Assembly: GCF_000754095.2 (NCBI RefSeq) | Contig: NZ_JQSG02000007.1 | Coordinates: forward strand, 133 to 32,905 | Direction of reading: 5' to 3' | Origin: Acidihalobacter prosperus | GTDB taxonomy: Bacteria > Pseudomonadota > Gammaproteobacteria > DSM-5130 > Acidihalobacteraceae | Length of the DNA: 32,773 nucleotides | Shown: in pieces, positions 17,122-28,030 of the stretch | How the letters are laid out: the number at the start of each line of letters is the position of its first letter | Numbering within the stretch: the stretch's first letter is position 1 | The notes under the pieces: generated by a model | Told to the model about the DNA's origin: nothing | The model's input: only the letters and a program-made list of their open reading frames with translations | Database searches by the model: none | Program-made: the position numbers and the translations under genes

Positions 17122-17298
17122 ATTAATGATGAAGCTCTATGATATCAACCGCCCCGACGGGAAACCCGACGCCGGGCATCTCTACATGGATGCTGGGGGA
17201 GCTGGTCTGGCCCTTCCGTGTACTGGCTTGTCACAAATCAGAAGGCGCTGCGGACTTACTGGTGAAACGGGAAGTTCGGTTGCGTCTTGGATAGTCGC
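17122..17298. other. Short spacer with one unassigned open frame
   Basis: An open frame starts at 17126 (MMKLYDINRPDGKPDAGHLY) and runs into the repeat at 17299, ending at 17326. I recognise no family. It could be the 5' stub of a gene cut off by the repeat, or chance. No other structure is seen. Confidence 0.3.
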
Positions 17299-17383
17299 CA
17301 CACATACACACAATATTCCGGTTTAGGCGCCAAGATGCGTCATCTCAACTCCATCTCAAATCAACACGATCTTCCGGATACCC
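17299..17383. repeat. Right copy of the 85-bp inverted repeat
   Basis: Identical over 85 bp to the reverse complement of 5018-5102. Its outer edge at 17383 is 27 bp before the chemoreceptor start, so the native upstream region of that gene has been replaced. The flanking 8 bp (CAACTAAT) do not match those outside the left copy (AAGATATC), so there is no shared target duplication. Confidence 0.85.
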
Positions 17384-17410
17384 CAACTAATAAACAGGAA
17401 GGAATCGACT

Positions 17411-19096
17411 ATGAACCTGGGCCTTCGCACCATCACCGCTCGCATCGTGGCCAGCATCATCGTGGCCGCCGTCTTCGCCGTCGCGGCCGTGCTCACGCCG
17501 GTCTGGTTCGGCAGCGTCATCCGCTCCGATACACAGCTCAGCCAGCAGGAGAACTCCCTGCTCAATGCCCTGCAGCGCATGAGCGGCGCAACCCTGCGGG
17601 CCGGCATCGCCATCCGCGACAATGTGCTCAACATGAACCTCACCACCATCGGCGGCGTCTCGCCGGACGTGACGCAGAAACTGATGACCAACAGCCTCAA
17701 CGGCCAATACGTGAACGCGGCCACGAAATACCTCGCCGAGGCGGACGCGAATTATCAGCAGGCCATCAAACTCGCCGCCAACGATCCCCAGCTCGCGAGC
17801 AAGATTCAGCATGTCGGCCAGCTCTGGAAGCGCAGCGAATCGGACTATGCGTCCGTGGTGCATCATCTCAAAACGCTACAGTTTGCCGGTGCCATGAATG
17901 TACTCGTGACGCGCGCCTACCCGCTGTCCGAACAGATCGGCAGCGAATTGCTCACGCTCACGCAGTTGGCACAGCAGCAAGCCGAAGCGGCTAATCGACG
18001 GGTGCATGACGATCTACGACTTTCGAGCATCTTTAGCCTGAGTCTGCTCGCGCTCGCCCTGATCATCGGCACCGTGCTGGTCGGCATGGCGGTCATGAGC
18101 ATGCGCACGCGGATGCGCCTCACGGTCGAGACCATGCAGGACATTGCCCAGGGCGAGGGTGATTTGACGCGCAGAATGGCCTCGCGAGGACGGGATGAAC
18201 TGGACCATTTAGCAGATGCGTTCAACAAGTTCGTCGAGCGGATCCAGCAGGTGGTAGGACAGGTGGCGGGTTCGACGGCGCAGCTGGCGGCGGCCTCGGA
18301 GCAGCTGTCGGCGACGAGCGAGGAGACCAGCAACCACGTACGTAACCAGCAGAGCGAGACCGACCAGGTGGCGGCGGCCATCAACGAGATGTCGGCGACG
18401 GTGCAGGAGGTGGCCAAGAACGCCAACGACGCCGCGCGCGCGGCGCAGGAGGCGGACGGGGCCACGCGCCAGGGGCGGCAGGTGGTCGAAAGCACCATCA
18501 GCTCGATCAGCCAGCTGGCCGACGAGGTCGAACAGGCGGCGCAGGTGATCCATGCGCTGGAGAACGACAGCGCGCAGATCGGCCGGGTGCTGGAGGTGAT
18601 CAACGGGATCTCCGAGCAGACCAACCTGCTGGCGCTCAACGCCGCGATCGAGGCGGCGCGGGCGGGCGAGCAGGGGCGCGGATTTGCGGTGGTGGCGGAC
18701 GAGGTGCGGACGCTGGCGCGGCGGACGCAGGATTCCACGGAGGAGATCCGGGGGATGATCGAGCGGCTGCAGGGCGGTTCGAAGAGCGCGGTGGCGGCGA
18801 TGACCACGGGTCGCGAACGGGCGCAGGCGAGCGTGACGCAGGCGCAGGAAGCGGGGACGTCGCTGAACACGATTGCGCAGGCGGTGACGCAGATCAACGA
18901 CATGAACGCGCTGATTGCGAGCGCGGCGGAGGAGCAATCCTCGGTGGCGGAGGAGATCAACCGCAACGTCAGCAACATCAGTCACGCCACGGAACAGACG
19001 GCGGCGGGTGCCCAGCAGACGGCGACGGCGAGTGAAGATCTGGCCAGACTCTCAGCAGAGCTACAAGTGCTGGTCAATCAGTTCAAGGTGCAATGA
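17411..19096 (+). CDS. Methyl-accepting chemotaxis protein
   Basis: This 561-residue receptor has TM1 at about 9-33, a periplasmic helical sensor of about 170 residues rich in Gln and Ala, TM2 at about 205-227, and a HAMP domain ([26 protein letters not shown]). A long coiled-coil signalling domain follows, with the conserved hairpin tip [34 protein letters not shown] at about 398-431. No terminal pentapeptide for CheR docking is visible. AGGAAGG lies upstream of the ATG. The four-helix-like sensor gives no ligand. Its promoter region now consists of the end of the 85-bp repeat, so expression may depend on the element. Confidence 0.95.
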   Translation: MNLGLRTITARIVASIIVAAVFAVAAVLTPVWFGSVIRSDTQLSQQENSLLNALQRMSGATLRAGIAIRDNVLNMNLTTIGGVSPDVTQKLMTNSLNGQYVNAATKYLAEADANYQQAIKLAANDPQLASKIQHVGQLWKRSESDYASVVHHLKTLQFAGAMNVLVTRAYPLSEQIGSELLTLTQLAQQQAEAANRRVHDDLRLSSIFSLSLLALALIIGTVLVGMAVMSMRTRMRLTVETMQDIAQGEGDLTRRMASRGRDELDHLADAFNKFVERIQQVVGQVAGSTAQLAAASEQLSATSEETSNHVRNQQSETDQVAAAINEMSATVQEVAKNANDAARAAQEADGATRQGRQVVESTISSISQLADEVEQAAQVIHALENDSAQIGRVLEVINGISEQTNLLALNAAIEAARAGEQGRGFAVVADEVRTLARRTQDSTEEIRGMIERLQGGSKSAVAAMTTGRERAQASVTQAQEAGTSLNTIAQAVTQINDMNALIASAAEEQSSVAEEINRNVSNISHATEQTAAGAQQTATASEDLARLSAELQVLVNQFKVQ

Positions 19097-19295
19097 TCAG
19101 GACGCCGCGTTTCGTCCTATCTTGAGCTATACATACCGCCCGCCATCGTGGCCATAATGACGGTCGCGATGAAAGGAAAATACGGATTCAGCACCATTGA
19201 AACACGGCTTTCCGCTCTATATGTAGAGGGGCATGTAGGGGTCAACGGATTCTTGCCAATGCGTCGCTCAGGTACTTCGACTTAGACAGCATGCC

Positions 19296-19817
19296 ATGTC
19301 AGACAATATCCAACAGCGCCATAGCCCACCTGCCGGCGACACCCAGCGTTTCTGGGGTGTGATGACCTTCTACGAACGCTTCGAGCAAGTCGTGGCGCTG
19401 ATTTTGACCACCGTCATTGCGGTCATCATCGTGATTGCGCTGTGGAATCTGATACGCCAGGTATTCTCCATGCTGGTAACGGGAACCCTGAATCCGCTGG
19501 ATCACAGTACGTTCGAGACCGTGTTCGGCATGATCATGACGCTCCTGATTGCGCTGGAGTTCAAGCATTCCATATTGCGGGTACTGGAAAGACAGGAACA
19601 TATCATTCAAGTCCGAACGGTGATCTTGATTGCGCTACTGGCGCTGGCGCGCAAATTCATCGTTCTGGATATGGGGAGCATCAATGCCGCGGCACTGGGC
19701 GCGCTCGGTTTTGCGTCACTGGCGCTCGGCGTCGTGTATTGGCTGCTCCGCGAGCGTCATGACCGCGCACAGGCGCAAGCAAAAAAGCGTACCCAAGGAT
19801 CTGGAGACATCGGATAA
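19296..19817 (+). CDS. PsiE-like membrane protein
   Basis: This 173-residue protein has four predicted helices: VVALILTTVIAVIIVIALWNLI, FGMIMTLLIALEF, VRTVILIALLALARKFIVLD and ALGALGFASLALGVVYWLL. The elements MTLLIALEFKHSI and VRTVILIALLALARKFIVLD match the phosphate-starvation-inducible PsiE family (PF06146). The role of the family is unknown beyond induction in some bacteria. It is not overlapped by its neighbours and may be a single transcription unit. Confidence 0.85.
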   Translation: MSDNIQQRHSPPAGDTQRFWGVMTFYERFEQVVALILTTVIAVIIVIALWNLIRQVFSMLVTGTLNPLDHSTFETVFGMIMTLLIALEFKHSILRVLERQEHIIQVRTVILIALLALARKFIVLDMGSINAAALGALGFASLALGVVYWLLRERHDRAQAQAKKRTQGSGDIG

Positions 19818-19975
19818 CCCACCTTTCTCGCGCGCACATCACCGGGATCGACCTTTCTATCCTGAGACAACCTACCCGATCCTGAGCGGAGACCGTATCC
19901 GTTCTATATAATCTGACCGCGGCTATGCCGGAGGGTCAATCATCCAGTTGCCGCCGACGCGGGCCTCGGTTGCGA

Positions 19976-22900
19976 ATGCTAATGTGGACTCAAGGTAAGC
20001 AAGGTAAGGGTTGGCTACGCAGGGCGGGCTTTCTCTTTTTGCTCTTTTTGCTGGCTCTTTTTTACGGTGTGCAGTCATGGCGCGATACCCGTTGGCATGT
20101 CGAACAAGCCCTGCGGGCGAGCGTACGGCGTGGTGCAGAGGCCGAGGCATCTTCCTTGACGCACTGGTCGGCTGCCCTGCGGGCTATGGGCAATTTTCTG
20201 GCACTGGGAAACGATCTCCGCCCCGCGCAAGTGGATACGCGCATCATCCTGTTCCAGTCGGCCTATCCCGACAGTGTATTGCCGATCTTCGTCCTCCAAG
20301 CCCAAGATGGGCGCTTGCTGGGCGCGTCACCGATTGTCGGCCGCGCGCAAAGCCCCTACTTGCGTATCGCGCACCGTCTATGCCCGCTCAATCGTAACGC
20401 GTCGGTCACGCTGGCGGCGCCCGTCCACTTACCGCATGAACTCGTATCCGCCGGTCAGGACCAGGCGTTGCCTGCCTGTGCACGCATACGCGATGCCGGC
20501 GGCGATCCGATCCTGGATGTGTATGCCTTGCTACCATGGCCTCCGACTGCGCTGGCGACCCATCGTGATCTTATTGCCGGCCATCAGCCGATCTACCGGC
20601 TGAACTGGCGCGGACCGGGTGCGAGGCAAGTCTCGCATAGCGAGCAGGCCGAGGGCGAAGGCGCCCGCCGTGAAGCAGGCCAACCCGAGTTTCCATTACG
20701 CCGGCATGCGTCGACCGGCATTCGTATCTGGACACAGCAGGGTCGCTTGTACGCACAAACCTCTGTCGCGGGATTTCCCTTGAGCGTGACCGCCAGCCTG
20801 CCACGCGCGGTGATCTGGCGCGAATGGCTGCTGCAGGGCGGCGCCGGCGAAGGGGTGGTCTTGCTGTCCCTGCTTACGCTTGTGCTGGGTATGAGCGCCA
20901 GGCGCTCTACCCGTATCGCGAAGTCCGAATCGCAATTGCGCACCTATTACGGCGCACTCAAGGATATCAATCAGGCTCTGGTTGCCTTGCCCGAACCAGA
21001 AAAGCTGTATGCCAAGGTCTGTGCGCAATTGGCGGAAAGTGCTGACTTGCCGTTGGTATGGATCGGCCTGATCCAGGATTCGCGGGTACATGTGCAAAGG
21101 GCCGCGGGCCCTGCCCGGGGCTACGTCGATGGTCTCGAGATTGATCTCGCTCCGGACAGCCCATCCAGTCGAGGGCCGGCTGGCGAGGCGCTACGCAAGG
21201 GAGAGACCGTGGCCGTGGCGGATCTGTGGGACAATGCCGGTTTTGCGTTCTGGCTTGAGCGCGCCACACGATACGGGCTGCGAAGTGCCGTGATGACGCC
21301 TTTTACAACCAAGGCGGGGCAGCGCGGTATTCTGGCCGCTTACGCGCAAAGACGACATTACTTTACCCCAGCCCTGGTCGAGTTGATGGAGGAGCTGGCC
21401 CGCGATGTCGCATTGGGGCTCAACCAGTACGAGCATGTGCGGGAGATCACGCGCCTGAGCCAGCAGGATTCGCTGACCGGGCTGCCGAATCGAAGCTACT
21501 TCATGCGTATGCTCGAACAGGCCCTGGCGCGTGCCGGTCGTGCCGAACGGTTAACCGCCGTAGGGATACTCGACCTCGATTATTTCAAACAAATCAATGA
21601 CAACCTCGGGCATCAGGTCGGCGACCAGGTACTCCAGATACTCGCAAGGCAACTCAAGGAAGCCGTGCGCCAGGGAGACACCGTTGCCCGGCTGGGCGGG
21701 GACGAATTCGGCATACTTTTGGAGGGCGTTTCTGGCACGGTGGAACTTGAAGGTATTGCACATCGACTGCTCGAATCGGTACGCCAGCCGATACGTATCG
21801 AGGGTATCGGGCATGAACTGAACACGGATGCGAGCCTCGGATTCACGCTCTATCCGCTCGACGACAGCAGTCCCATGGAGTTGCTTCGTCATGCCGATGC
21901 GGCGCTTTATGCCTCCAAGGGAGCTGGAAGACGTCGCTGGCAGCTATTCAGTCACCTCATGGCAGACGATGCCCGGCTCGAATATCAAGTCTATCGCGAG
22001 CTGCCGAACGCGCTCGCCAGCCAGGCGTTGTTTCTCCACTATCAACCGCAAATCGACTTGGCGACGGGCGCGGTGATCGGGGTCGAGGCATTGGTTCGCT
22101 GGCGGCACAACGGTGACGGTTTCTGGATGCCCAACAGCTTTATCCCCATCATTGAACGGGATGCCGCCCTTTCGCGTCAGCTGGGTCGATTTCTACTGCA
22201 CAGCGCGGCCACGGCCATCGCGCGTTGGCGGTCCGATCATTACGCCTTCGGTCGTGTGAGCATCAATATCTGTGCCCGGCATTTACAGCACTCGGCCTTC
22301 CTGGACGATCTGGATGAAACCCTGGATCGTTACCCGGGAACGGCCGCCTATCTGACCCTGGAGTTGACAGAAACCCAGGCATTGGCCGATCTGGACAAAA
22401 GCGCGCGCGTGCTGGGTGAGGTCAGAAAACGCGGCATACACGTCTCGCTGGACGATTTCGGCAGCGGATACGCCTCGCTGCAGCACGTGCGCGAATTGCC
22501 GCTGGATGTGATCAAGCTGGACCTGCAGTTCGTGCAAAATCTGGAGCACGATACCGAAGCGTTCGCGGTCGGCTATGCCGCGCTGACACTGGCCGAAATC
22601 CATGGCGCGAAAGTGGTCGCGGAAGGCGTTGAGGAGGCGCGTGTCGTCAGCCTGTGGCGCCGACTCGGCGGTGAGGTGATCCAGGGATACTTCTTTGCCA
22701 AACCGATGGGCGAACGTGACTGGCTTGACTGGCTCGCTCGCTACCGCCCAGCCGCGCGCTACGCTGAAATTCCACGCTGGCGTCCCACATTGGATGCGCT
22801 GGTTTTATTGCGGACTTTGCCCTATCACAATCAATTGATGATGCGGTTCCGCAAACAGGCATGCGCGGATCATAAACTATCGAAGAATGACCTTGCCGAA

Positions 22901-23155
22901 CTGGCGGCGAGTTTGAGCGCGCCATGTCCCCTCGGCACATGGCTGAAAAGCGAGCAGGCCGTTTCACTTGACACGGTTAGACTCCAGCAATCGCATCGAT
23001 TGCTCCATCGGCAGTTGCTGGATTGGCTGGCGACGCTCTCGACGGGTTCCCCGAACAGCACATCAGTGGAGATTGACGCTGTTTGGACCGCTTTCGTAGA
23101 CGCACTGGATGAGGTCATTGAACAGATGGATGCTCGCTTGCGACAGGAGGCGTAA
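19976..23155 (+). CDS. Membrane GAF-GGDEF-EAL cyclic-di-GMP protein with CZB-like C-terminus
   Basis: About 1059 residues. A first helix (GFLFLLFLLALFYGV), a periplasmic region of about 250 residues and a second helix (VVLLSLLTLVLGM) are followed by a GAF domain. GGDEF comes next (LGGDEFG), with the RxxD inhibitory site RQGD five residues before it. The EAL domain keeps VEALVRW, NICARHL, ELTET, DDFGSGYAS, VAEGVEE and QGYFFAKPM, so both synthesis and hydrolysis of c-di-GMP look possible. The last about 110 residues contain HKLS, APCPLGTWL and QQSHRLLHRQLL, resembling the zinc-binding CZB domain. TATAAT at 19907-19912 would start RNA near 19919; I therefore favour ATG 19976 over 19925. Exact start uncertain. 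Confidence 0.9.
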   Translation: MLMWTQGKQGKGWLRRAGFLFLLFLLALFYGVQSWRDTRWHVEQALRASVRRGAEAEASSLTHWSAALRAMGNFLALGNDLRPAQVDTRIILFQSAYPDSVLPIFVLQAQDGRLLGASPIVGRAQSPYLRIAHRLCPLNRNASVTLAAPVHLPHELVSAGQDQALPACARIRDAGGDPILDVYALLPWPPTALATHRDLIAGHQPIYRLNWRGPGARQVSHSEQAEGEGARREAGQPEFPLRRHASTGIRIWTQQGRLYAQTSVAGFPLSVTASLPRAVIWREWLLQGGAGEGVVLLSLLTLVLGMSARRSTRIAKSESQLRTYYGALKDINQALVALPEPEKLYAKVCAQLAESADLPLVWIGLIQDSRVHVQRAAGPARGYVDGLEIDLAPDSPSSRGPAGEALRKGETVAVADLWDNAGFAFWLERATRYGLRSAVMTPFTTKAGQRGILAAYAQRRHYFTPALVELMEELARDVALGLNQYEHVREITRLSQQDSLTGLPNRSYFMRMLEQALARAGRAERLTAVGILDLDYFKQINDNLGHQVGDQVLQILARQLKEAVRQGDTVARLGGDEFGILLEGVSGTVELEGIAHRLLESVRQPIRIEGIGHELNTDASLGFTLYPLDDSSPMELLRHADAALYASKGAGRRRWQLFSHLMADDARLEYQVYRELPNALASQALFLHYQPQIDLATGAVIGVEALVRWRHNGDGFWMPNSFIPIIERDAALSRQLGRFLLHSAATAIARWRSDHYAFGRVSINICARHLQHSAFLDDLDETLDRYPGTAAYLTLELTETQALADLDKSARVLGEVRKRGIHVSLDDFGSGYASLQHVRELPLDVIKLDLQFVQNLEHDTEAFAVGYAALTLAEIHGAKVVAEGVEEARVVSLWRRLGGEVIQGYFFAKPMGERDWLDWLARYRPAARYAEIPRWRPTLDALVLLRTLPYHNQLMMRFRKQACADHKLSKNDLAELAASLSAPCPLGTWLKSEQAVSLDTVRLQQSHRLLHRQLLDWLATLSTGSPNSTSVEIDAVWTAFVDALDEVIEQMDARLRQEA

Positions 23156-23191
23156 CAATCAGAGGCGGCCGGCCATGATACAGCGTTGAGC

Positions 23192-23395
23192 TTATAGATC
23201 ACTCGTTGTCAGTTCCTCGAATATCCAGTCAGCGCGCTGTTCGGCTGTCCGCACTTTCTCGTAAGCCAAGCGGGCTTCATCGCTCCACTTCCCATGCTCG
23301 CGGGCAATTTCTCGGTAAGCGGACTCTCTTTCCCGCAAGATCGATTCCGCCCGCCTAAGTTGTTCCAGTAATCTTCCCCGAGGTGACGCCGCCAT
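23192..23395 (-). CDS. Small charged helical protein, unknown
   Basis: This 67-residue frame is preceded by CAGGGA just before the ATG. It is rich in Arg, Glu and Ala (LLEQLRRAESILRERE, then REIAREHGKWSDEARLAYEKVRTAEQR) and should form one or two long helices. I recognise no family. It is convergent with the c-di-GMP gene. It may be real because the bias is protein-like and no larger gene overlaps it. Confidence 0.45.
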   Translation of the reverse strand: MAASPRGRLLEQLRRAESILRERESAYREIAREHGKWSDEARLAYEKVRTAEQRADWIFEELTTSDL

Positions 23396-23457
23396 TCCCT
23401 GTCATCAAATCATGTCTGAGTGCGCCACATTAATCAGTTTATAACGCTGAGCGTTGC

Positions 23458-23482
23458 AAAAAAAACCCGCCAACAGGCGGGC
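23458..23482 (-). terminator. Intrinsic terminator, minus strand
   Basis: On the minus strand CCCGCC pairs with GGCGGG around a 4-nt loop, followed by eight T. The preceding block (CTGCATTGGT plus flanks) is shared with the terminator at 29624-29648. It lies about 380 bp beyond merR, so the transcript it ends is not obvious. Confidence 0.8.
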
Positions 23483-23739
23483 AAAAACCAATGCAGTGAC
23501 CGGGGTTGGAGGGAGGGCCACCGCAGCGGGATCTTCCCATGCTTCGGAGTGGCACACAATCATGTGCTCACTATCTTCTCGCGCGCTGGGAAACAGGGTT
23601 GCCGCGTACCTGGTCAGCGCACGGAAATCTTGACCCGCATGCACGAAAGAGGCGTGCAACGGGAACATGCAAAGACTAACAGGGATGCACATATCAACAT
23701 TGATCCTCTTGCTTCAACAAGGCGAATTCTAGACTCCCG

Positions 23740-23762
23740 TCAACACCATTTTCCGGATACCC
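23740..23762. repeat. Diverged copy of the insertion-end motif
   Basis: 21 of 23 bp match the reverse complement of the motif at 11505-11527, in the same orientation as the right 85-bp repeat (17383). It would be a right-hand element end whose partner is not identified. Confidence 0.55.
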
Positions 23763-23864
23763 GATATTTTTATATTGCTGCGCGAAAGAGGCAATAAGGG
23801 TTCAATGATTGTGTATTGCTACAAGGTGATTTCCATACGGAAATGAAAACAATGTAAACAGGCT

Positions 23865-24287
23865 TTAAGGTGTCTCCACTTCGTCTGTGTGTAGCGCCAG
23901 AATCAACGGACAGGTCACCTTTTTTCCGCCTTTGCGGCATTGATCGAGCAGGTTTGCCAGCGTCACTTCGATCCGGTGCAGATTCTGTAGCCGCGTCCGC
24001 ACATCGTTTAAGTGCTGGGCCGCCAATTCGGCCGCCGCATCGCATTGCATCCCCTCATCGAGTCGCAGCAGATGGTGGATTTCGTCAAGGCTGAATCCCA
24101 TCCGTTGCGCCGACTTGATGAATTTCACCCGCGCAACATCCTCGGCTGAGTAGTGCCGAATACCCCCTGGCGGGCGAGGCGGTTCGCGCAACAAGCCCCT
24201 GCGTTGGTAGAACCGGATCGTCTCCACGTTGACGCCGACCCCTGAGGCCAGTTGTCCGATGGTCAATGCGGTAGCTATAGGTTCCAT
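23865..24287 (-). CDS. merR: MerR mercury-responsive regulator
   Basis: This 140-residue protein starts with the MerR helix-turn-helix (LTIGQLASGVGVNVETIRFYQRRG) and a wing with PPGGIRHY. A coupling helix follows (FIKSAQRMGFSLDEI). The three Hg(II) ligands of Tn501/Tn21 MerR are conserved: Cys82 (GMQCDA), Cys116 (LDQCRKGG) and Cys125 (VTCPLI). It represses and, with Hg(II) bound, activates the divergent mer genes by untwisting the promoter. Only 5 bp separate its start from the -35 element, so it should autoregulate. This is the intact regulator of the locus; a second copy at 27205 is dead. Confidence 0.97.
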   Translation of the reverse strand: MEPIATALTIGQLASGVGVNVETIRFYQRRGLLREPPRPPGGIRHYSAEDVARVKFIKSAQRMGFSLDEIHHLLRLDEGMQCDAAAELAAQHLNDVRTRLQNLHRIEVTLANLLDQCRKGGKKVTCPLILALHTDEVETP

Positions 24288-24292
24288 TGGCC

Positions 24293-24323
24293 TTGACTCC
24301 GTACATTAGTACGGCAGTAAGTT
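24293..24323 (+). promoter_or_regulatory. mer promoter/operator
   Basis: TTGACT (24293-24298) and TAAGTT (24318-24323) with a 19-bp spacer. The arms CCGTAC (24299-24304) and GTACGG (24309-24314) form the MerR dyad. This is nearly the classical Tn501/Tn21 arrangement. Confidence 0.95.
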
Positions 24324-24377
24324 TAGCCTACCGGAGTCCACCAAGCACTTACGAATCGTCACCCAGGAGGTTCTGCC

Positions 24378-26481
<2,104 letters not shown>

Positions 26482-26516
26482 ACCACAGCGTCCGTTGGAG
26501 TGAGGATGTATAAGGC

Positions 26517-27197
26517 ATGATCCGACATCAAGACGACGAAAGCCGGCTGCACAGTAGGCAGAAGGTGGAAGCGGCAATTGCCCGCTTGCGTGATCGCTTT
26601 CCTCTGGAAAGTGGGGTGATGGCCTTGTCGAGTCACGCCCTTGAGGATTATCGCCGTCTGATCGATCACTGGTGCGATACCGCAAGCCCGCTAGCAACCG
26701 ATGTGCTTAGCCCCGAGAGTCTGTATGCCTTACTGGCCATCGACGCCGTAGTTGATCAATCCGGGCAACTCGGCTGTTACCCCTTCAGCGTCTTGCCGAC
26801 AGGCATACAGGTCCAACTTGGTGACCGTTCGGTTCATGCCATGTGTGCGATCGACGCCTTGGCGGTTTCGCGCGTCAGTGGCCAAGCGACCCAGATCGTT
26901 GCCCCATGCGCCTTATGCGATACGCAGTTGGCTCTCAGGATGCGCGCCAACGGTAGCTTACATGAGGCAATGATGCATGAGACGGCGGTCCTCTGGACCG
27001 ACGAAACACAGGGAAGTTGCGGTACGAACGCGTGCTGCAACACCTTATGCCCGAGTATTCGTTTCGTCTGCCGCAGTTGCGCCGAAATTGAAAGCAAAGA
27101 CCATGAGGGTGACATTTTTACAGTTCCCCAGGCCGCTGTGGTTGCCAACGCTTTTTTCGGATTTCAGGCAAGGCTGCGTGGTCTGGAGATTGGATAG
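26517..27197 (+). CDS. merB: MerB organomercurial lyase
   Basis: This 226-residue protein has the MerB core motif AMCAIDALAV: Cys110 and Asp113 match Cys96 and Asp99 of the R831b enzyme. Cys173 lies 63 residues after Cys110, the spacing of the third catalytic residue Cys159, within GTNACCNTLCPS. It breaks the carbon-mercury bond and hands Hg(II) to MerA. More Cys follow (FVCRSC), beyond the minimal enzyme. It is 35 bp downstream of merA and 7 bp before the dead second merR. The locus is therefore broad-spectrum. Confidence 0.9.
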   Translation: MIRHQDDESRLHSRQKVEAAIARLRDRFPLESGVMALSSHALEDYRRLIDHWCDTASPLATDVLSPESLYALLAIDAVVDQSGQLGCYPFSVLPTGIQVQLGDRSVHAMCAIDALAVSRVSGQATQIVAPCALCDTQLALRMRANGSLHEAMMHETAVLWTDETQGSCGTNACCNTLCPSIRFVCRSCAEIESKDHEGDIFTVPQAAVVANAFFGFQARLRGLEIG

Positions 27198-27204
27198 GGT
27201 GGAC

Positions 27205-27630
27205 ATGCGGATGAACACGGGCGAGAAGCATCCCACGTGGACGATCGGACGGCTGGCCGCTGCTGCCGGCGTGCACGTGTAAACCGTCCGCTATTACCAG
27301 CGGCGTGCTTTACTGCCCATCCCGTCACGCGTTTATGGCAGCATCCGTCGATATCACCAGGAAGATCTGGACCGTCTGAATTTTATCCGCCACGCACAGC
27401 AGGCCGGGTTCAGTCTGGATGAAATTGCCGAGCTGCTTGCCCTGGGAGAAAAGCGTTGTCACGAAATTCAAATGATCGCAGAAAGGCGTTTGCACGAGGT
27501 GAGTACACGGATCGAATCTCTGCATCGAGTAAAACACCAGCTGTCCGGGTTGATCGACGCGTGCAAGCGAGGAGAAGAAATGGATGCGCCGATCGATTGC
27601 CCGCTGTACCTGAGAATCAGGGATGATTGA
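27205..27630 (+). pseudogene. Second MerR-type regulator, killed by TAA at codon 26
   Basis: The frame starts ATG 27205 and reads WTIGRLAAAAGVHV, then TAA at 27280-27282. In the same frame it continues TVRYYQRRALLPIPSR, GSIRRYHQEDLDRLNFIRHAQQAGFSLDEI and EKRCHEIQ. Later come DACKRGEE and IDCPLYLRIRDD with TGA at 27628-27630. MerR relatives have Glu at this place (VxxETxRYY), so GAA to TAA is the simplest change. Cys at the three MerR-like positions suggest that it sensed Hg(II) or a related metal. No other lesion is seen, so the loss is recent. Restart at an internal codon would lack the recognition helix. Confidence 0.92.
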
Positions 27631-27696
27631 ACCAATGTTGACAAACTGGCAGGCCAGTCACGGCGGTTTGAATGATGTTTCGCTGCGAGCAGGTTA

Positions 27697-27948
27697 ATGA
27701 GACGACGGTCAGCGATAAACAAACTGTCGACCATTTGTTTAACGCCCGCACGCACAATCTGTCGGCCCGCCCATCTAAAACGAACACTCTGGATCACTGC
27801 AATCGTGGGTTCCTGGCTCACGCTGTTTAATTTGGGCGGTCGCCTGATGATCGGCGATATCAGTGCCTGGATCTGGTTGAAAATCATACTGAATTATCTT
27901 ACACCCTTTGTCGTATCTAATTTAGGGCTGCTGAGCCACCGAGCCTGA
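27697..27948 (+). CDS. NrtS-like two-helix membrane protein
   Basis: This 83-residue protein has two hydrophobic helices: RTLWITAIVGSWLTLFNLGGRLM and KIILNYLTPFVVSNLGLLS. The layout (an Arg/Lys start before helix 1, NLGG with a following acidic ISAW, LTPFVVSN) matches the small family annotated as nitrate/nitrite transporter NrtS (LLTYLVPYxVST in relatives). Function in metal loci is not established. It follows the second merR by 66 bp and precedes a thioredoxin gene. Confidence 0.6.
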   Translation: MRRRSAINKLSTICLTPARTICRPAHLKRTLWITAIVGSWLTLFNLGGRLMIGDISAWIWLKIILNYLTPFVVSNLGLLSHRA

Positions 27949-28030
27949 CATCAATGAATCCGGACCGGTTCTCGAAAACGAATAACATTCTGGCCAAACG
28001 AGTTATTGATCCACGGAGCAGACAATAAGC

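Larger units (their letters stand above)
23396..23864. other. Gene-poor spacer before merR
   Basis: 469 bp with a minus-strand terminator and conserved block (23458-23510) and an insertion-end-like repeat (23740-23762). A minus-strand frame at 23405-23692 runs through the terminator stem and looks accidental. No gene is supported. Confidence 0.5.

Noticed and set aside
5010-17391. Target-site duplication proving single-event transposition of the island
   Set aside because: The 8 bp outside the left repeat (AAGATATC) and outside the right repeat (CAACTAAT) differ.
17917-18985. Long antisense frames (353 and 258 residues) under the chemoreceptor
   Set aside because: Low-complexity Ser/Arg-rich products opposite a clear chemoreceptor coiled coil.
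23405-23692. A 95-residue minus-strand frame
   Set aside because: It reads straight through an intrinsic terminator stem and T-run and shows no family resemblance.
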